Program-made: the position numbers and the translations under genes
Shown here: piece after piece, positions 10,019 through 19,193 of the stretch
Layout: each line of letters opens with the position of its first letter
Position numbering within the stretch: position 1 is the first letter of the stretch
Origin: Runella sp. SP2
GTDB lineage: Bacteria > Bacteroidota > Bacteroidia > Cytophagales > Spirosomataceae
Assembly: GCF_003711225.1 (NCBI RefSeq)
Contig: NZ_CP031030.1
Location: 6,437,501-6,501,500, forward strand
Length of the DNA: 64,000 nt
Direction of reading: 5' to 3'
Notes under the pieces: generated by a model
Databases searched by the model: none
Seen by the model: the letters and a program-made list of their open reading frames with translations, nothing else
Told to the model about the DNA's origin: nothing

Positions 10019-12835
10019 ATGTTGACCATTCAAAAAATGTTACGACAATTTACTGCCTTACTGGCGATGCTTCTTCTGAGTTTTGCCACATTTGCCCAAA
10101 CAGGAACACTTCGCGGAACAATCACCGATGCCAAAACAAAAGAAACGCTTATTGGCGCAACCGTACGCATCGGTGGAACTCAATTTGGAGCTGCTACCGA
10201 TATTAACGGCTTCTTTTCCTTTGCAAAAGTACCCGCAGGAAGCTATACAGTAGAAGTTACTTATGTTTCTTACAATACAGAGACGATTCCAAACGTAAAA
10301 ATTGAGGCTGACAAAGTAACCGAAATCAATACCGTGCTTATCGAGTCGGCCGCTACACTTGCTGAAGTAAAAGTAGTGGCGACCCGCCAAACCAACACAG
10401 AAGTGTCGGTGATTAGTGAAATCAAGGCTTCGCAGAATATTGTTAGCGGAATTTCGTCGCAGCAAATCGCCCGCTCCCTCGACCGCGATGCCGCACAGGT
10501 GGTAAAACGCGTACCTGGGATTACGATTGTGGGTGACCGTTTTATTAACATTCGCGGTCTCAACTCTCGCTACAATAACGTGATGCTTCATAATGCCTTT
10601 ACTCCTTCGATGGAAACCGACGTAAAGTCATTCTCGTTTGATATTATTCCTAGCTCCCAAATCGACCGTTTGTTGATTTTTAAAAGTCCTGCGGCCGAGC
10701 TCCCTGGCGAATTTGCAGGAGGTGTTGTTAAAATTTTTACCAAAAACATCCCTGACCAAACAAGTATCGTATTCGACTATGGGGTGAGCATTCGTCAGGG
10801 AACATCTTTTGGCGACTTTTTCCAACCAGAACAGGGCAAAAATTATTGGATGGGCTTCAACAATGGCTACCAAGATATTCCAAGTAGTTTTCCTAAGAAA
10901 AACCTAAACTTTGCCACTCCTGCTGAACTTGAACTTGCAGGAAGAGCGCTTCGCAACAACTGGACTACAAACCGTACGTTGGCAGTTCCTGACCAGCGGT
11001 ATTCGTTAACTGGAAACTTCAAGTTCCAAGCAGGAAATATCCGTTTTGGAAACGTCACCGCCCTCAATTATAGCGATGCACGCACCGCTTTTGAAATCAA
11101 CCGTAAAGATTTCAACGAAAGCAATAACGACCAACAGTCAGTCATCTACAATTACAACGACGCTCAGTCAAACCGTAACATTCGAGTAGGGGTACTTCAC
11201 AATTGGTCGGTTCGTTTCAACGAAAATCACTCGGTTGACTTCAAAAACTTATTTAATCAATTGAGCAATTCGAGTACGGTTAATCGTACAGGGCGCAATT
11301 TAGAATCAAACTTCTCTCCTGACAGTTATTCTTTCGACCAAGTATATCGCGGTATCTACACAGGGCAAATAACGGGTAATCACAAATTTAACAACAAGAA
11401 AACGTTGGTTGATTGGGTAGTTGGTTATAACAACGCCTATCGTGACCAGCCTGACTACCGCCGTTATCGTTCGGATATTGATGAGTCAAACGGACAGCGT
11501 ACGCTTTATGTACCAGTAGGAACAGCGGCGGCTTTCTTCTTGGGACGTTTTTCTTCCGAAATGAGAGAGTCAGCGGTTACGGGTGGAGTGAATCTTACCC
11601 AAAAATTAGAACTTAAAAATGGTTCAGAAGTAGAATTCAAAGCAGGAACGTACTACGAGAGTAAAGAACGTGATTTCAAGGCACGTAACCTTGGATATGT
11701 TCGTACAAGTCGTACCAATCCAGAAATTTTAGGAGGCTCAATTGAGCAATTATTCCAGCCTGCGAATATCAATAACACTGACGGAATTCGCATTGACGAA
11801 CAGACAAACAACAGTGATTCGTACAAAGCAAGCAACGACCTTCTTGCCTTCTACGGTTCGGCAAACGTGCCATTGGCCAAGAAATTGAACCTAATTGCAG
11901 GAGTACGCTACGAAGCAAATACCCAAAAATTATCCTCAGCCACCATCAATGGCGAACCCGTCAACGTAAGTTTTCCTGTCAATAAATTGTTGCCCTCTCT
12001 TAATCTTACGTACAATTTCTCAGAAAAAAGCCTCCTGAGAGCTGCCTACGGACGAACGCTTAACCGCCCTGAATTCCGCGAATTAGCGCCGTTTGCGTTC
12101 TATGATTTTGATTACAACATCGTTTACAAAGGAAACCCTGAGGTACAAACGGCCAACGTTGATAATTATGACCTTCGATATGAGTGGTATCCAACCCCTA
12201 ACGAAGTGGTGAGTTTGGCAGGGTTCTACAAATATTTCACTAATCCGATTGAGGTGATTGTAGTTCCAGGAGCAGGTTCGGGTGGAGCAAAAACATTTAC
12301 GTTTGCCAATGCTAAAAGCTCTGTTAGCTCAGGAATGGAACTAGAAGTTCGTAAGGGTTTAGCCTCATTTGGGTCGTCTCCTGTTTTGCAAAACATGAGC
12401 CTTTTGTTCAACGCTGCGCTTATTTTTAGCCGCATTAAATTAGGAACGTTGGGCTTGGGCCAATCAGACGACCGCCCACTTCAAGGCCAGTCGCCATATA
12501 TTGTGAATGTGGGTCTTAACTACAACAATACCCAATCAGGTTTACAAGTAAATCTTTTATACAACGTAATTGGTCGCCGAATCTTCGCCGCTGGTTTTGA
12601 AGGTTATCCTGATATTTACGAAATGCCCCGCAATGTATTGGACATTACTTTCTCCAAAGAAGTCGGCAAGCGTTGGGTAGTTAAAGGAGGGGTAACTGAC
12701 ATTCTCAATCAGACGAATGTATTACTCCAAAACGGCAATGGCGACAAGAAGTTTGACCGTAAAAACGATCAGCTTATCCAAACGTACCGTCCAGGTAGAA
12801 TGCTTCAATTCGGATTTTCGTATCGGATATTATAA
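10019..12835 (+). CDS. TonB-dependent outer-membrane receptor with carboxypeptidase-regulatory-like N-terminal domain
   Basis: 938 residues. A signal peptide ends at ATFAQ (about 35). A CarboxypepD_reg-like beta domain follows (GTLRGTITDAKTKETLIGAT to about 120), then a plug domain (QIARSLDRDAAQVVKRVPGI ... FINIRGLNSRY) and a 22-strand barrel ending in FGFSYRIL, an aromatic-rich last strand with an Ile-Leu end. It lacks a clear SusC/RagA signature and no SusD follows, so it is probably not a classical polysaccharide locus. The downstream lipoprotein (31 bases on) may be its surface partner. A second ATG at 10037 would give a signal peptide starting MLRQFTALLAM and cannot be excluded as the start. 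Substrate unknown. Confidence 0.88.
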   Translation: MLTIQKMLRQFTALLAMLLLSFATFAQTGTLRGTITDAKTKETLIGATVRIGGTQFGAATDINGFFSFAKVPAGSYTVEVTYVSYNTETIPNVKIEADKVTEINTVLIESAATLAEVKVVATRQTNTEVSVISEIKASQNIVSGISSQQIARSLDRDAAQVVKRVPGITIVGDRFINIRGLNSRYNNVMLHNAFTPSMETDVKSFSFDIIPSSQIDRLLIFKSPAAELPGEFAGGVVKIFTKNIPDQTSIVFDYGVSIRQGTSFGDFFQPEQGKNYWMGFNNGYQDIPSSFPKKNLNFATPAELELAGRALRNNWTTNRTLAVPDQRYSLTGNFKFQAGNIRFGNVTALNYSDARTAFEINRKDFNESNNDQQSVIYNYNDAQSNRNIRVGVLHNWSVRFNENHSVDFKNLFNQLSNSSTVNRTGRNLESNFSPDSYSFDQVYRGIYTGQITGNHKFNNKKTLVDWVVGYNNAYRDQPDYRRYRSDIDESNGQRTLYVPVGTAAAFFLGRFSSEMRESAVTGGVNLTQKLELKNGSEVEFKAGTYYESKERDFKARNLGYVRTSRTNPEILGGSIEQLFQPANINNTDGIRIDEQTNNSDSYKASNDLLAFYGSANVPLAKKLNLIAGVRYEANTQKLSSATINGEPVNVSFPVNKLLPSLNLTYNFSEKSLLRAAYGRTLNRPEFRELAPFAFYDFDYNIVYKGNPEVQTANVDNYDLRYEWYPTPNEVVSLAGFYKYFTNPIEVIVVPGAGSGGAKTFTFANAKSSVSSGMELEVRKGLASFGSSPVLQNMSLLFNAALIFSRIKLGTLGLGQSDDRPLQGQSPYIVNVGLNYNNTQSGLQVNLLYNVIGRRIFAAGFEGYPDIYEMPRNVLDITFSKEVGKRWVVKGGVTDILNQTNVLLQNGNGDKKFDRKNDQLIQTYRPGRMLQFGFSYRIL

Positions 12836-12865
12836 AAATAACCAATCAAATCAATTCTCAAACTC

Positions 12866-14638
12866 ATGAATTTGTTTAGAAACACACACGTTCTTCGTAC
12901 AATAGCCATGATGCTATCGGCAGTGTTTATCTTCAATGCCTGTACAAAAGAAGAAGAAATCGTTCCTGTCCCAACCATTACCGCAGGAAGTGCTGTGAGT
13001 AGCAAGGTAGGGGATGTTGCCAAAATTACGGCTACTATTAATGCACCAGGTGGCTTAAAGACCCTGACAATTCTTAAAAATGGTCAGACATTTGAGAGCA
13101 AAGCCTACACAGGCGAAACCAGCATTTCGTATTCAAAAGACTATACGATTGAATCACTTCCAGTAGGTTCTACTGTGGTATTCACATTCCAAGCTACTGA
13201 TAACAAAGACCAAGCTTCTACTGTCGCTACGCAGGTCGTTACCGTTTCAGCCGTACCTGCCAAACAAGTGGTGGACGTTTCGGGAGTTTTGGAAGGAAAT
13301 ATTAACTGGACAAAAGACAAAATCTATAAGTTGAAAGGTTTTGTTCGTGTTGGTGAAGATCCAAAAATTGACGGAACTCCTACTAAAACGGGCACCCTTA
13401 CGATTCAAGCAGGGACAGTTATTATTGGGGAGCGTTCGTCAAAAGCGACTTTGGTTGTACAACGCGGAAGCAAAATCATTGCCAACGGAACTGCCGACGA
13501 GCCAATTGTATTCACTTCTGAGCGTGCAATTGGTGAGCGTGAAGCTGGTGACTGGGGTGGCTTAGTGATTTGCGGAAAAGCACTCAATAACCTTACTACT
13601 GGTGGAGTAAAAGGAGTAGCTGAATTGGAAGGTCAATACGGTGCTTTCCACGGCGGTACCGATGATGCCGACAACTCTGGTTCGTTGAAATACGTTCGTG
13701 TTGAATACGCTGGTATTCCAATCAACCCCAACCAAGAAGTGAACTCGTTCACCTTTGGTTCAGTGGGTTCAGCTACAACCTTAGAATATTTGCAAGCTTC
13801 ATACGGTGGCGATGACTCATTTGAGTGGTTTGGCGGAAGTGTTAATGCCAAATACCTGATTGCTTACCGTGGACTTGATGATGATTTTGACATCGACAAT
13901 GGTTTCCGTGGTAACTTACAGTACGGTATCAGTTTGCGTGGAGCGGCTATTGCTGACCAGTCAGGTTCAAACGGATTTGAAATTGATAACGACGGTAGCG
14001 GTACAGCCAATACGCCTGTCACTGCAGCTACCCTTTCAAACTTCACATTGATTGGGCCAAAACAAACAAATGCTACGCAGATAAGTGTTCAATACCAAAA
14101 CGGTATGCACTTGCGTCGCAATGCCCAAGTAAAAATCTACAATACCTTTGTTACAGGCTTCCCTAACGGCATTTTCATTGACCCAAGTGGTTCGGTTTCT
14201 ACTTTGAAAAATGCAGAAGAAGGTAAGTTAGTATTGAATCAGGTAGTAGTATCGGGTGTAAAAAGCTGGGGAAGCAATAACTTTGGCGCAGGCGCAGGCA
14301 ACCCGAACGGATTTGCAGTACGTGACGTAAACACCGCTTCTACACCAGTTGCGTTGGCAAATATCGGAGATAAAAAACCATCAGACTGGTTTGCGGCTCA
14401 AACAGGCAACAAAATCCTTGGAGACTGGACGCTCACTGGACTTAACGAAAATCTCTTCGGAGCAGGGCGCCCTACATTTACAGTAGGTACTGCTGCAACT
14501 GAGACCCTCACTAAAGGCGGAGCGACACCTACAGGTTCGTTCTTCACAGCTACCGACTTTGTGGGAGCTTTCAAAGATAACGACTGGACAGCGAAGTGGT
14601 CTAACTTCTCTTCTGGTACAACAGACTACAGCAAATAA
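12866..14638 (+). CDS. Surface-exposed lipoprotein with Ig-like and beta-helix regions
   Basis: 590 residues. The signal peptide ends in a lipobox (IFNAC, Cys26), followed by acidic residues (TKEEE), which fits surface lipoprotein export in Bacteroidota. Residues about 40-130 look like an Ig-like domain. Residues about 140-560 look like a right-handed beta-helix with Asp/Gly-rich turns (GTDDADNSGSLKYVRVEYAG, FEWFGGSVNAKYLIAYRGLD). It follows the TonB receptor by 30 bases and is probably co-transcribed; such pairs are frequent in Cytophagales and likely act together in capture and import of an unknown nutrient. The product is not SusD-like. The gene ends at a strong hairpin (14655-14688). Confidence 0.75.
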   Translation: MNLFRNTHVLRTIAMMLSAVFIFNACTKEEEIVPVPTITAGSAVSSKVGDVAKITATINAPGGLKTLTILKNGQTFESKAYTGETSISYSKDYTIESLPVGSTVVFTFQATDNKDQASTVATQVVTVSAVPAKQVVDVSGVLEGNINWTKDKIYKLKGFVRVGEDPKIDGTPTKTGTLTIQAGTVIIGERSSKATLVVQRGSKIIANGTADEPIVFTSERAIGEREAGDWGGLVICGKALNNLTTGGVKGVAELEGQYGAFHGGTDDADNSGSLKYVRVEYAGIPINPNQEVNSFTFGSVGSATTLEYLQASYGGDDSFEWFGGSVNAKYLIAYRGLDDDFDIDNGFRGNLQYGISLRGAAIADQSGSNGFEIDNDGSGTANTPVTAATLSNFTLIGPKQTNATQISVQYQNGMHLRRNAQVKIYNTFVTGFPNGIFIDPSGSVSTLKNAEEGKLVLNQVVVSGVKSWGSNNFGAGAGNPNGFAVRDVNTASTPVALANIGDKKPSDWFAAQTGNKILGDWTLTGLNENLFGAGRPTFTVGTAATETLTKGGATPTGSFFTATDFVGAFKDNDWTAKWSNFSSGTTDYSK

Positions 14639-14654
14639 GCTTTTGCTGATTATA

Positions 14655-14688
14655 TTTCGGGGAGTCTTTAAAAGCAGACTCTCCGAAA
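14655..14688 (+). terminator. 13-bp stem-loop abutting the next start codon
   Basis: TTTCGGGGAGTCT (14655-14667) pairs with AGACTCTCCGAAA (14676-14688), with one G-U pair and an 8-base loop. It lies 17 bases after the stop at 14638 and 2 bases before the ATG at 14691. There is no T-run, so it may be an mRNA-stabilising or translation-masking structure rather than a terminator. Confidence 0.55.
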
Positions 14689-14690
14689 CT

Positions 14691-15272
14691 ATGAAAACAC
14701 ATTTTTCAACCGCGTTCTTTCTCTTTATTGTTGCTTTAAGCGTTCCGCTTTTTTGGGGGTGTAAAAAAGACCCGTACCAAGCCAAAACGTACTTTTCGCA
14801 GGCCGAACAAGATACGTTGTTGGCCAATATCATTACTTACACGAGTCAGTACGCCCGTGGAGCGACCAATGCTACTCGCTTTGAATCAAAGTTTCGGCAA
14901 GAGTACGTCGGTCGGTTGTCACAATATAAGTTGGTCAATTATTTCATTGCTCCCGACTCCACGCACTATTTCTTTATCACTCGCCCCGTAGGCAGTGGGA
15001 TGTTTCGGCGAGGCGTAGGAGGGAAGTTTAAATTAGGCCCTAAACAAATGCCCACCGAATACGAAGAGCTTTGGTGTACGCCTCATTTTAAGGAGGAAAC
15101 CGTGGTACTTGAACGAGGCGGATTTTTGTTCAAAGCAATGACAAAAGAAGGAAATATCGACAAATACTTGACCATGAAAATGTACGTTGAGTGGCCCGAC
15201 TCCACCCTCAAGTACGATAAAAACATTCACGAATGGGTACCTAGAAACAACCTAGCCATTCCGTTGAAATAA
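14691..15272 (+). CDS. Small lipoprotein, third gene of the TonB receptor cluster
   Basis: 193 residues starting MKTHFSTAFF; the lipobox is FWGC (Cys24) followed by KKDPYQ. I chose the ATG at 14691 because it begins directly with the signal peptide; an in-frame upstream ATG at 14559 lies inside the preceding gene and would bury the lipobox. The mature part is mixed alpha/beta with no motif I recognise. It closes the transcription unit with the receptor and large lipoprotein and ends before a clear terminator (15303-15329). Function unknown; an accessory surface or periplasmic lipoprotein is the likeliest role. Confidence 0.7.
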   Translation: MKTHFSTAFFLFIVALSVPLFWGCKKDPYQAKTYFSQAEQDTLLANIITYTSQYARGATNATRFESKFRQEYVGRLSQYKLVNYFIAPDSTHYFFITRPVGSGMFRRGVGGKFKLGPKQMPTEYEELWCTPHFKEETVVLERGGFLFKAMTKEGNIDKYLTMKMYVEWPDSTLKYDKNIHEWVPRNNLAIPLK

Positions 15273-15302
15273 ATTCATATTGGTGTCAGATTATAAGAAA
15301 AG

Positions 15303-15329
15303 CCAGAGGCAAATGCTTCTGGTTTTTTT
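15303..15329 (+). terminator. Rho-independent terminator
   Basis: CCAGAGGC (15303-15310) pairs with GCTTCTGG (15315-15322; one G-U) across a 4-base loop and is followed by seven T. It ends the TonB receptor operon. Confidence 0.8.
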
Positions 15330-15414
15330 ATGTGGTCGCTCTTTGCAAAGCCAATGATATTCATGAATAGAGTAGAAAATTTTAACAAACTGATTTTCAG
15401 TCTAAAAAAGAACC

Positions 15415-16455
15415 ATGAAGCCTGTTTTTGTTTTTCTCTTTCTACTCGTTGGCAGGATTCTCCCCCCTGTTTTCGCTCAGTCGTCGCTTAGCCAGCAGAT
15501 GCGAGCCTCCGCCGAGGCGTTTTTTGGCAGCTTGTCAGATGAACAGAAAAAAGAAGCCTATTTAGCTTTCGATTCAGACTGGCGTTATGATTGGAACTAC
15601 ACCCCGCGCTCACGCAAGGGGCTTCCCCTCAAAAAGATGAACGAAGCCCAGCGAAAAGCCGCCATGCACTTGCTGGAAGTGGCTTTGAGCGACGCGGGAA
15701 AAACAAAAGTAAACGACATCATCGCATTGGAATACGTGCTGCGCCAAGTAGAAAAACGTCCCGAAAACGACACCTACCGCGACCCCGAGAATTACGCCTT
15801 TTTGGTGTTTGGTACGCCTTCTCCCACACAGCCTTGGGGATGGAGCGTAGAAGGTCACCATATCTCGCTGCATTTTACCCTCGTGGGGGAGACCATTGAG
15901 TTTTTACCCAGCTTTTTTGGGAGCAATCCTGCCCTTGTTTTGCCTGGTTTTATCCAAGAAGGAAAACAAGTACTGAAAGAAGAAGCCGAAGCGGCGTTTA
16001 CCCTTTTACATTCATTGACCCCCGCACAACTTTCCAAAGTAGTACTTTCGGACAGAGCGCCCAGCGATATTGTCACGACTAACACACGGCGCGTCATGCT
16101 CGAAAAACGCGAAGGGCTATCTTGGGGAGACATGACCGCCCCGCAGCAGGAGCTTTTTAAAAAGTTACTTCAAGTATATTTTCAACGTTATCACGTTACG
16201 CTCAAAAATCAAGCCCTCAAGAAGCTCAACCAAGCCGATTTAAGGTCTATTGTCTTTTGTTGGATGGGTGACCAAGAGCCCGTCAGAGGTGCAGGGAAAG
16301 GACATTATTACCGCATTCACGGGCCTACGTTTTTGATAGAATACGATAACACCCAAAACAATGCCAATCACGTTCATACCGTCGTTCGCGATTTAACCAA
16401 CGACTGGGGCGAAGACCTCCTCAAAGCCCACTACGAAGCAGGCCATCGGAAGTGA
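15415..16455 (+). CDS. Exported DUF3500 family protein
   Basis: 346 residues with a signal peptide (MKPVFVFLFLLVG ... VFAQ, about 1-22). The body matches the DUF3500 pattern: an N-terminal helical part (FLSLSDEQK-like, here FGSLSDEQKKEAYLAF), a central WSVEGHHISLHFT strand, and a C-terminal YYRIHGPTFLIEYDN ... HVHTVVRD segment rich in His. The repeated His and Asp/Glu residues would suit metal binding, but the function of the family is unknown. It is a single-gene unit after a terminator and is convergent with the subtilase gene, with 9 bases between the stops. Confidence 0.8.
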   Translation: MKPVFVFLFLLVGRILPPVFAQSSLSQQMRASAEAFFGSLSDEQKKEAYLAFDSDWRYDWNYTPRSRKGLPLKKMNEAQRKAAMHLLEVALSDAGKTKVNDIIALEYVLRQVEKRPENDTYRDPENYAFLVFGTPSPTQPWGWSVEGHHISLHFTLVGETIEFLPSFFGSNPALVLPGFIQEGKQVLKEEAEAAFTLLHSLTPAQLSKVVLSDRAPSDIVTTNTRRVMLEKREGLSWGDMTAPQQELFKKLLQVYFQRYHVTLKNQALKKLNQADLRSIVFCWMGDQEPVRGAGKGHYYRIHGPTFLIEYDNTQNNANHVHTVVRDLTNDWGEDLLKAHYEAGHRK

Positions 16456-16464
16456 GAAGAGTTC

Positions 16465-17883
16465 CTACTTAACAATCCTAGCCGTAACAGGTACACATTT
16501 TTGGGCAGCACATTCGCTCGCAAGCGCATCCGCTTTTTTGAAATTAGGAATACCATAACCCAGCAGATAGTCGGGCGACTGGGCTTGCGTACCCGATTGT
16601 TTGAGGTAGTTCATCACCTGAACGTTGGTTAGGTTGGGATGCGCCTGCCAAAAACCTGCTGCCATTCCTGCCAATAACGGTGCCGCAAACGACGTCCCTT
16701 GGCTATAGGCATAACTACCGCTAGGCGTAGCCACGACCACAAAACTCCCCTGTGCGGCCACATCGGGCTTCACCCGCCCGTCGGCAGAGGGGCCAATTGA
16801 GCTAAAACTCGTCCGAATCCCCGCTGGATTGACGGCCCCTACCGCCAGCACCGAATCGCCATCAGCGGGCGCAGTGATGTACTGCCAAGGTGAACTTCCT
16901 GAATTACCAGCCGAAACAACGACCAAAATACCCGCTTGCGCGGCCAAATCAGCGCCACGGGTAGAGAGCGCCACGTCGCCGTTCATTTGGGAATAGGTAT
17001 AGTTTTGGGCAGGGTTGTCAAACTCACTGTAGCCCAACGAAGAATTGATGATGTCCACCCCAAGGCTGTCGGCGTACTCTGCACCAAACACCCAATAGGC
17101 CTCTTCTATCTTGGTTTCGGTGGCATCGTCTTCGGTGCGGAGTAGCACATATGAAGCTTTGTAGGCAGTCCCAATAAGGGTGTCGGGCATGTAGCTTGCC
17201 ATACACGAAAGTACATTGGTGCCGTGGCTATGGTCGTCATAGACATCGGTTTCGTTATCCACAAAATCAAAGGTTGAAAGCACCCGATTTTCGCTAAACA
17301 ACGGCTGCAAACTTGGGTGTTGGTTGGCATTCTGAAATCCGCCATCAAGTACGCCAATGAGCATTCCTTCGCCCCGATACCCCGCTGAGTGCATACTATC
17401 GGCACACAGCATTTTTACTTGGTTTTCCGAAAAACCGTATCCTTCGGTTGTGGTCGTCCCCCATTTGTCTGTTTTATTATTGGAACGATTTTCAGTCGAT
17501 ACCCGCGCGTTGCGAATATCACCGTTGCCTTCAATGCCTCTGACAAAAGGTAAAGCCAAAATTTGCGAAAGTGTGGTGCTGTTGGTTTCAACAAGTACAC
17601 CATTGAGCCAACGCGTTTTGTACAATACCTTCGCTCCTAAATTTTTGATGGATTGAATGTACGAAGTATTCGGGGGGAAATCGCGTTCGGAAACTGCAAT
17701 GTGCTGCCGCTGACGACGAGCAATGGCCCGCGCCGATAAGTATTGCTGTGGATTAGCCGTAGAATACGACGTTCCTGATTTGTCTTTGAAATAAACCAAG
17801 TAACGATTTTGGCTTTGTACTGTTTCAAAAGCCATTATCCATACACCGACTACTAATAAAACTTTGCTGAAAAGGTTGCTCAT
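16465..17883 (-). CDS. Secreted subtilisin-like serine protease (S8 family)
   Basis: 472 residues. A signal peptide (about 1-25, ending TVQSQ) is followed by an inhibitor-like propeptide region (about 26-125) and the catalytic domain. The triad is visible: Asp180 in GVLDGG, His220 in DHSHGT, and Ser in GTSFAAPLLAG (about 400); the oxyanion Asn is in VVSAGNSGSS. The C-terminus (CAAQKCVPVTARIVK) has a Cys pair but no type IX sorting domain, so the protein may stay in the periplasm or leave by another route. Length and motifs suit Bacteroidota S8 peptidases. Single-gene unit. Confidence 0.9.
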   Translation of the reverse strand: MSNLFSKVLLVVGVWIMAFETVQSQNRYLVYFKDKSGTSYSTANPQQYLSARAIARRQRQHIAVSERDFPPNTSYIQSIKNLGAKVLYKTRWLNGVLVETNSTTLSQILALPFVRGIEGNGDIRNARVSTENRSNNKTDKWGTTTTEGYGFSENQVKMLCADSMHSAGYRGEGMLIGVLDGGFQNANQHPSLQPLFSENRVLSTFDFVDNETDVYDDHSHGTNVLSCMASYMPDTLIGTAYKASYVLLRTEDDATETKIEEAYWVFGAEYADSLGVDIINSSLGYSEFDNPAQNYTYSQMNGDVALSTRGADLAAQAGILVVVSAGNSGSSPWQYITAPADGDSVLAVGAVNPAGIRTSFSSIGPSADGRVKPDVAAQGSFVVVATPSGSYAYSQGTSFAAPLLAGMAAGFWQAHPNLTNVQVMNYLKQSGTQAQSPDYLLGYGIPNFKKADALASECAAQKCVPVTARIVK

Positions 17884-18046
17884 CGTTTATCGTTATTCAC
17901 CTTTTAGCTCTGAGCAAAGATGATGCTAAACTTTACAAATCTTGGAGGCGGGCTTGATAAAAAATGGAATGTTGACGCTAATACCCTAATTTTGCGGAGG
18001 GATCGGTTTTTCTTTCCCCCAAACATCGTAAACGACCAACTCACCC

Positions 18047-18526
18047 ATGTCATCTGCTGATAAAAATCTGAGCGTTTTTACCACCGACGGTCTGCCTGAC
18101 ATCACCCACAAAAAGTTTGTGATTGTAGTAGCCGAGTGGAATTCGGAAGTAACCGAAGCTTTGTTTCAAGGAGCCTACAAAACGCTTGTTGACCACGGAG
18201 CGCAAACGCAAAATATCCTTCGTGCCAACGTTCCAGGAAGTTTTGAGCTTAGTTTTGGCTCACAAGTATATGCCCAAAAAGCCGACGTGGACGCCGTGAT
18301 TGCCATTGGCTGCGTGATTCAGGGAGAAACCAAGCACAACGACTACATCAACCACGCCGTCGCGCATGGCCTCACCGACGTGGCCTTGAAGTACAACAAG
18401 CCCGTTATTTTTGGCGTCCTTACGCCCAATACCCTCCAACAAGCCCTCGACCGCGCGGGAGGCATCCACGGCAACAAAGGCGACGAAGCAGCTATCACAG
18501 CTATCAAAATGCTGAGTTTACAATAA
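18047..18526 (+). CDS. ribH: 6,7-dimethyl-8-ribityllumazine synthase
   Basis: 159 residues, the usual length. It condenses 5-amino-6-ribitylamino-uracil with 3,4-dihydroxy-2-butanone 4-phosphate, the penultimate step of riboflavin synthesis; the family forms 60-mer or pentameric cytosolic shells. Visible motifs are VPGSFELSFGSQ (substrate loop), VIAIGCVIQGETKHNDYI with the catalytic His, and FGVLTPNTLQQALDRAGG for phosphate binding. No other rib gene and no FMN riboswitch lies nearby. It precedes hisH by 77 bases in the same direction; the spacer carries a GC-rich repeat (18551-18600). A TAATTTTG element at 17987-17994 may be its -7 box. Confidence 0.95.
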   Translation: MSSADKNLSVFTTDGLPDITHKKFVIVVAEWNSEVTEALFQGAYKTLVDHGAQTQNILRANVPGSFELSFGSQVYAQKADVDAVIAIGCVIQGETKHNDYINHAVAHGLTDVALKYNKPVIFGVLTPNTLQQALDRAGGIHGNKGDEAAITAIKMLSLQ

Positions 18527-18550
18527 ATAAAAAGTTATACGCATAAAGTA

Positions 18551-18600
18551 AGCCCTCTAACTCCCTTCTACTGCTAGGAGAGGGGCTAGGGGTGAGGTTA
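18551..18600. repeat. GC-rich palindromic spacer repeat between ribH and hisH
   Basis: C-rich then G-rich arms (CCCTCTAACTCCC ... GGAGAGGGGCTAGGGG) form an imperfect hairpin. The composition and layout match the elements at 33494-33569 and 61187-61256, suggesting one family of dispersed spacer repeats. Confidence 0.5.
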
Positions 18601-18603
18601 ACC

Positions 18604-19191
18604 ATGAAAACTGTCATTATCAAATATAACGCGGGCAATGTGCAGTCGGTGATGTATGCCCTCGACCGCATTGGGGCTGCTTACGAGTGGACCGACGACC
18701 CCGAAACCATTTTGGCTGCTGACAAAGTTATTTTCCCAGGCGTGGGTGAGGCCAGTACAGCCATGGCTTACCTGAAAGAGCGGAAACTCGACCAGCTCAT
18801 CCCGACCCTGCGCCAACCCGTTTTGGGTACTTGCGTGGGGATGCAACTCATGTGTCGCTATTCGGAAGAAAACGATACCACTTGCATGGGGATTTTTGAC
18901 GTGGATGTACTGCGTTTTCCGCGCGTATCGGGCTTTAAAGTGCCCCAAACGGGTTGGAACGACATTTATGAGTTGAATAACCCACTGTGTGCAGGACTCA
19001 ATGAACACGATTACGTCTATTATAACCACGGCTATTATGCCCCGCTTTGTGACCAAACGGCCGCCAAAACCAATTACATTTTGGAGTATTCGGCTATGTT
19101 GCAAAAAGACAATTTCTTCGCCGCTCAGTTTCACTCCGAAATCAGCGGAAATGTAGGACAACGGATTTTTGAAAATTTCCTGAAATTATAG
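18604..19191 (+). CDS. hisH: Imidazole glycerol phosphate synthase, glutamine amidotransferase subunit
   Basis: 195 residues. HisH releases ammonia from glutamine and channels it to HisF for the fifth step of histidine synthesis. The class I amidotransferase nucleophile is in GTCVGMQLM, and the His/Glu pair is in AAQFHSEISG; most homologues have QFHPEKS, so the Pro-to-Ser and Lys-to-Ile changes are mild deviations. PGVGEAS is the typical N-terminal oxyanion region. I used the ATG at 18604 (MKTVIIKYNAG) rather than an in-frame GTG at 18592 that lies in the repeat. hisF and the rest of the his operon are not in the window. The next gene starts 2 bases after the stop. Confidence 0.92.
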   Translation: MKTVIIKYNAGNVQSVMYALDRIGAAYEWTDDPETILAADKVIFPGVGEASTAMAYLKERKLDQLIPTLRQPVLGTCVGMQLMCRYSEENDTTCMGIFDVDVLRFPRVSGFKVPQTGWNDIYELNNPLCAGLNEHDYVYYNHGYYAPLCDQTAAKTNYILEYSAMLQKDNFFAAQFHSEISGNVGQRIFENFLKL

Positions 19192-19193
19192 AA

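Noticed and set aside
17987-17994. TAATTTTG as a full promoter for ribH
   Set aside because: The only TTG elements upstream are at 12 and 30 bases, outside the usual spacing; kept only as a possible -7 box.
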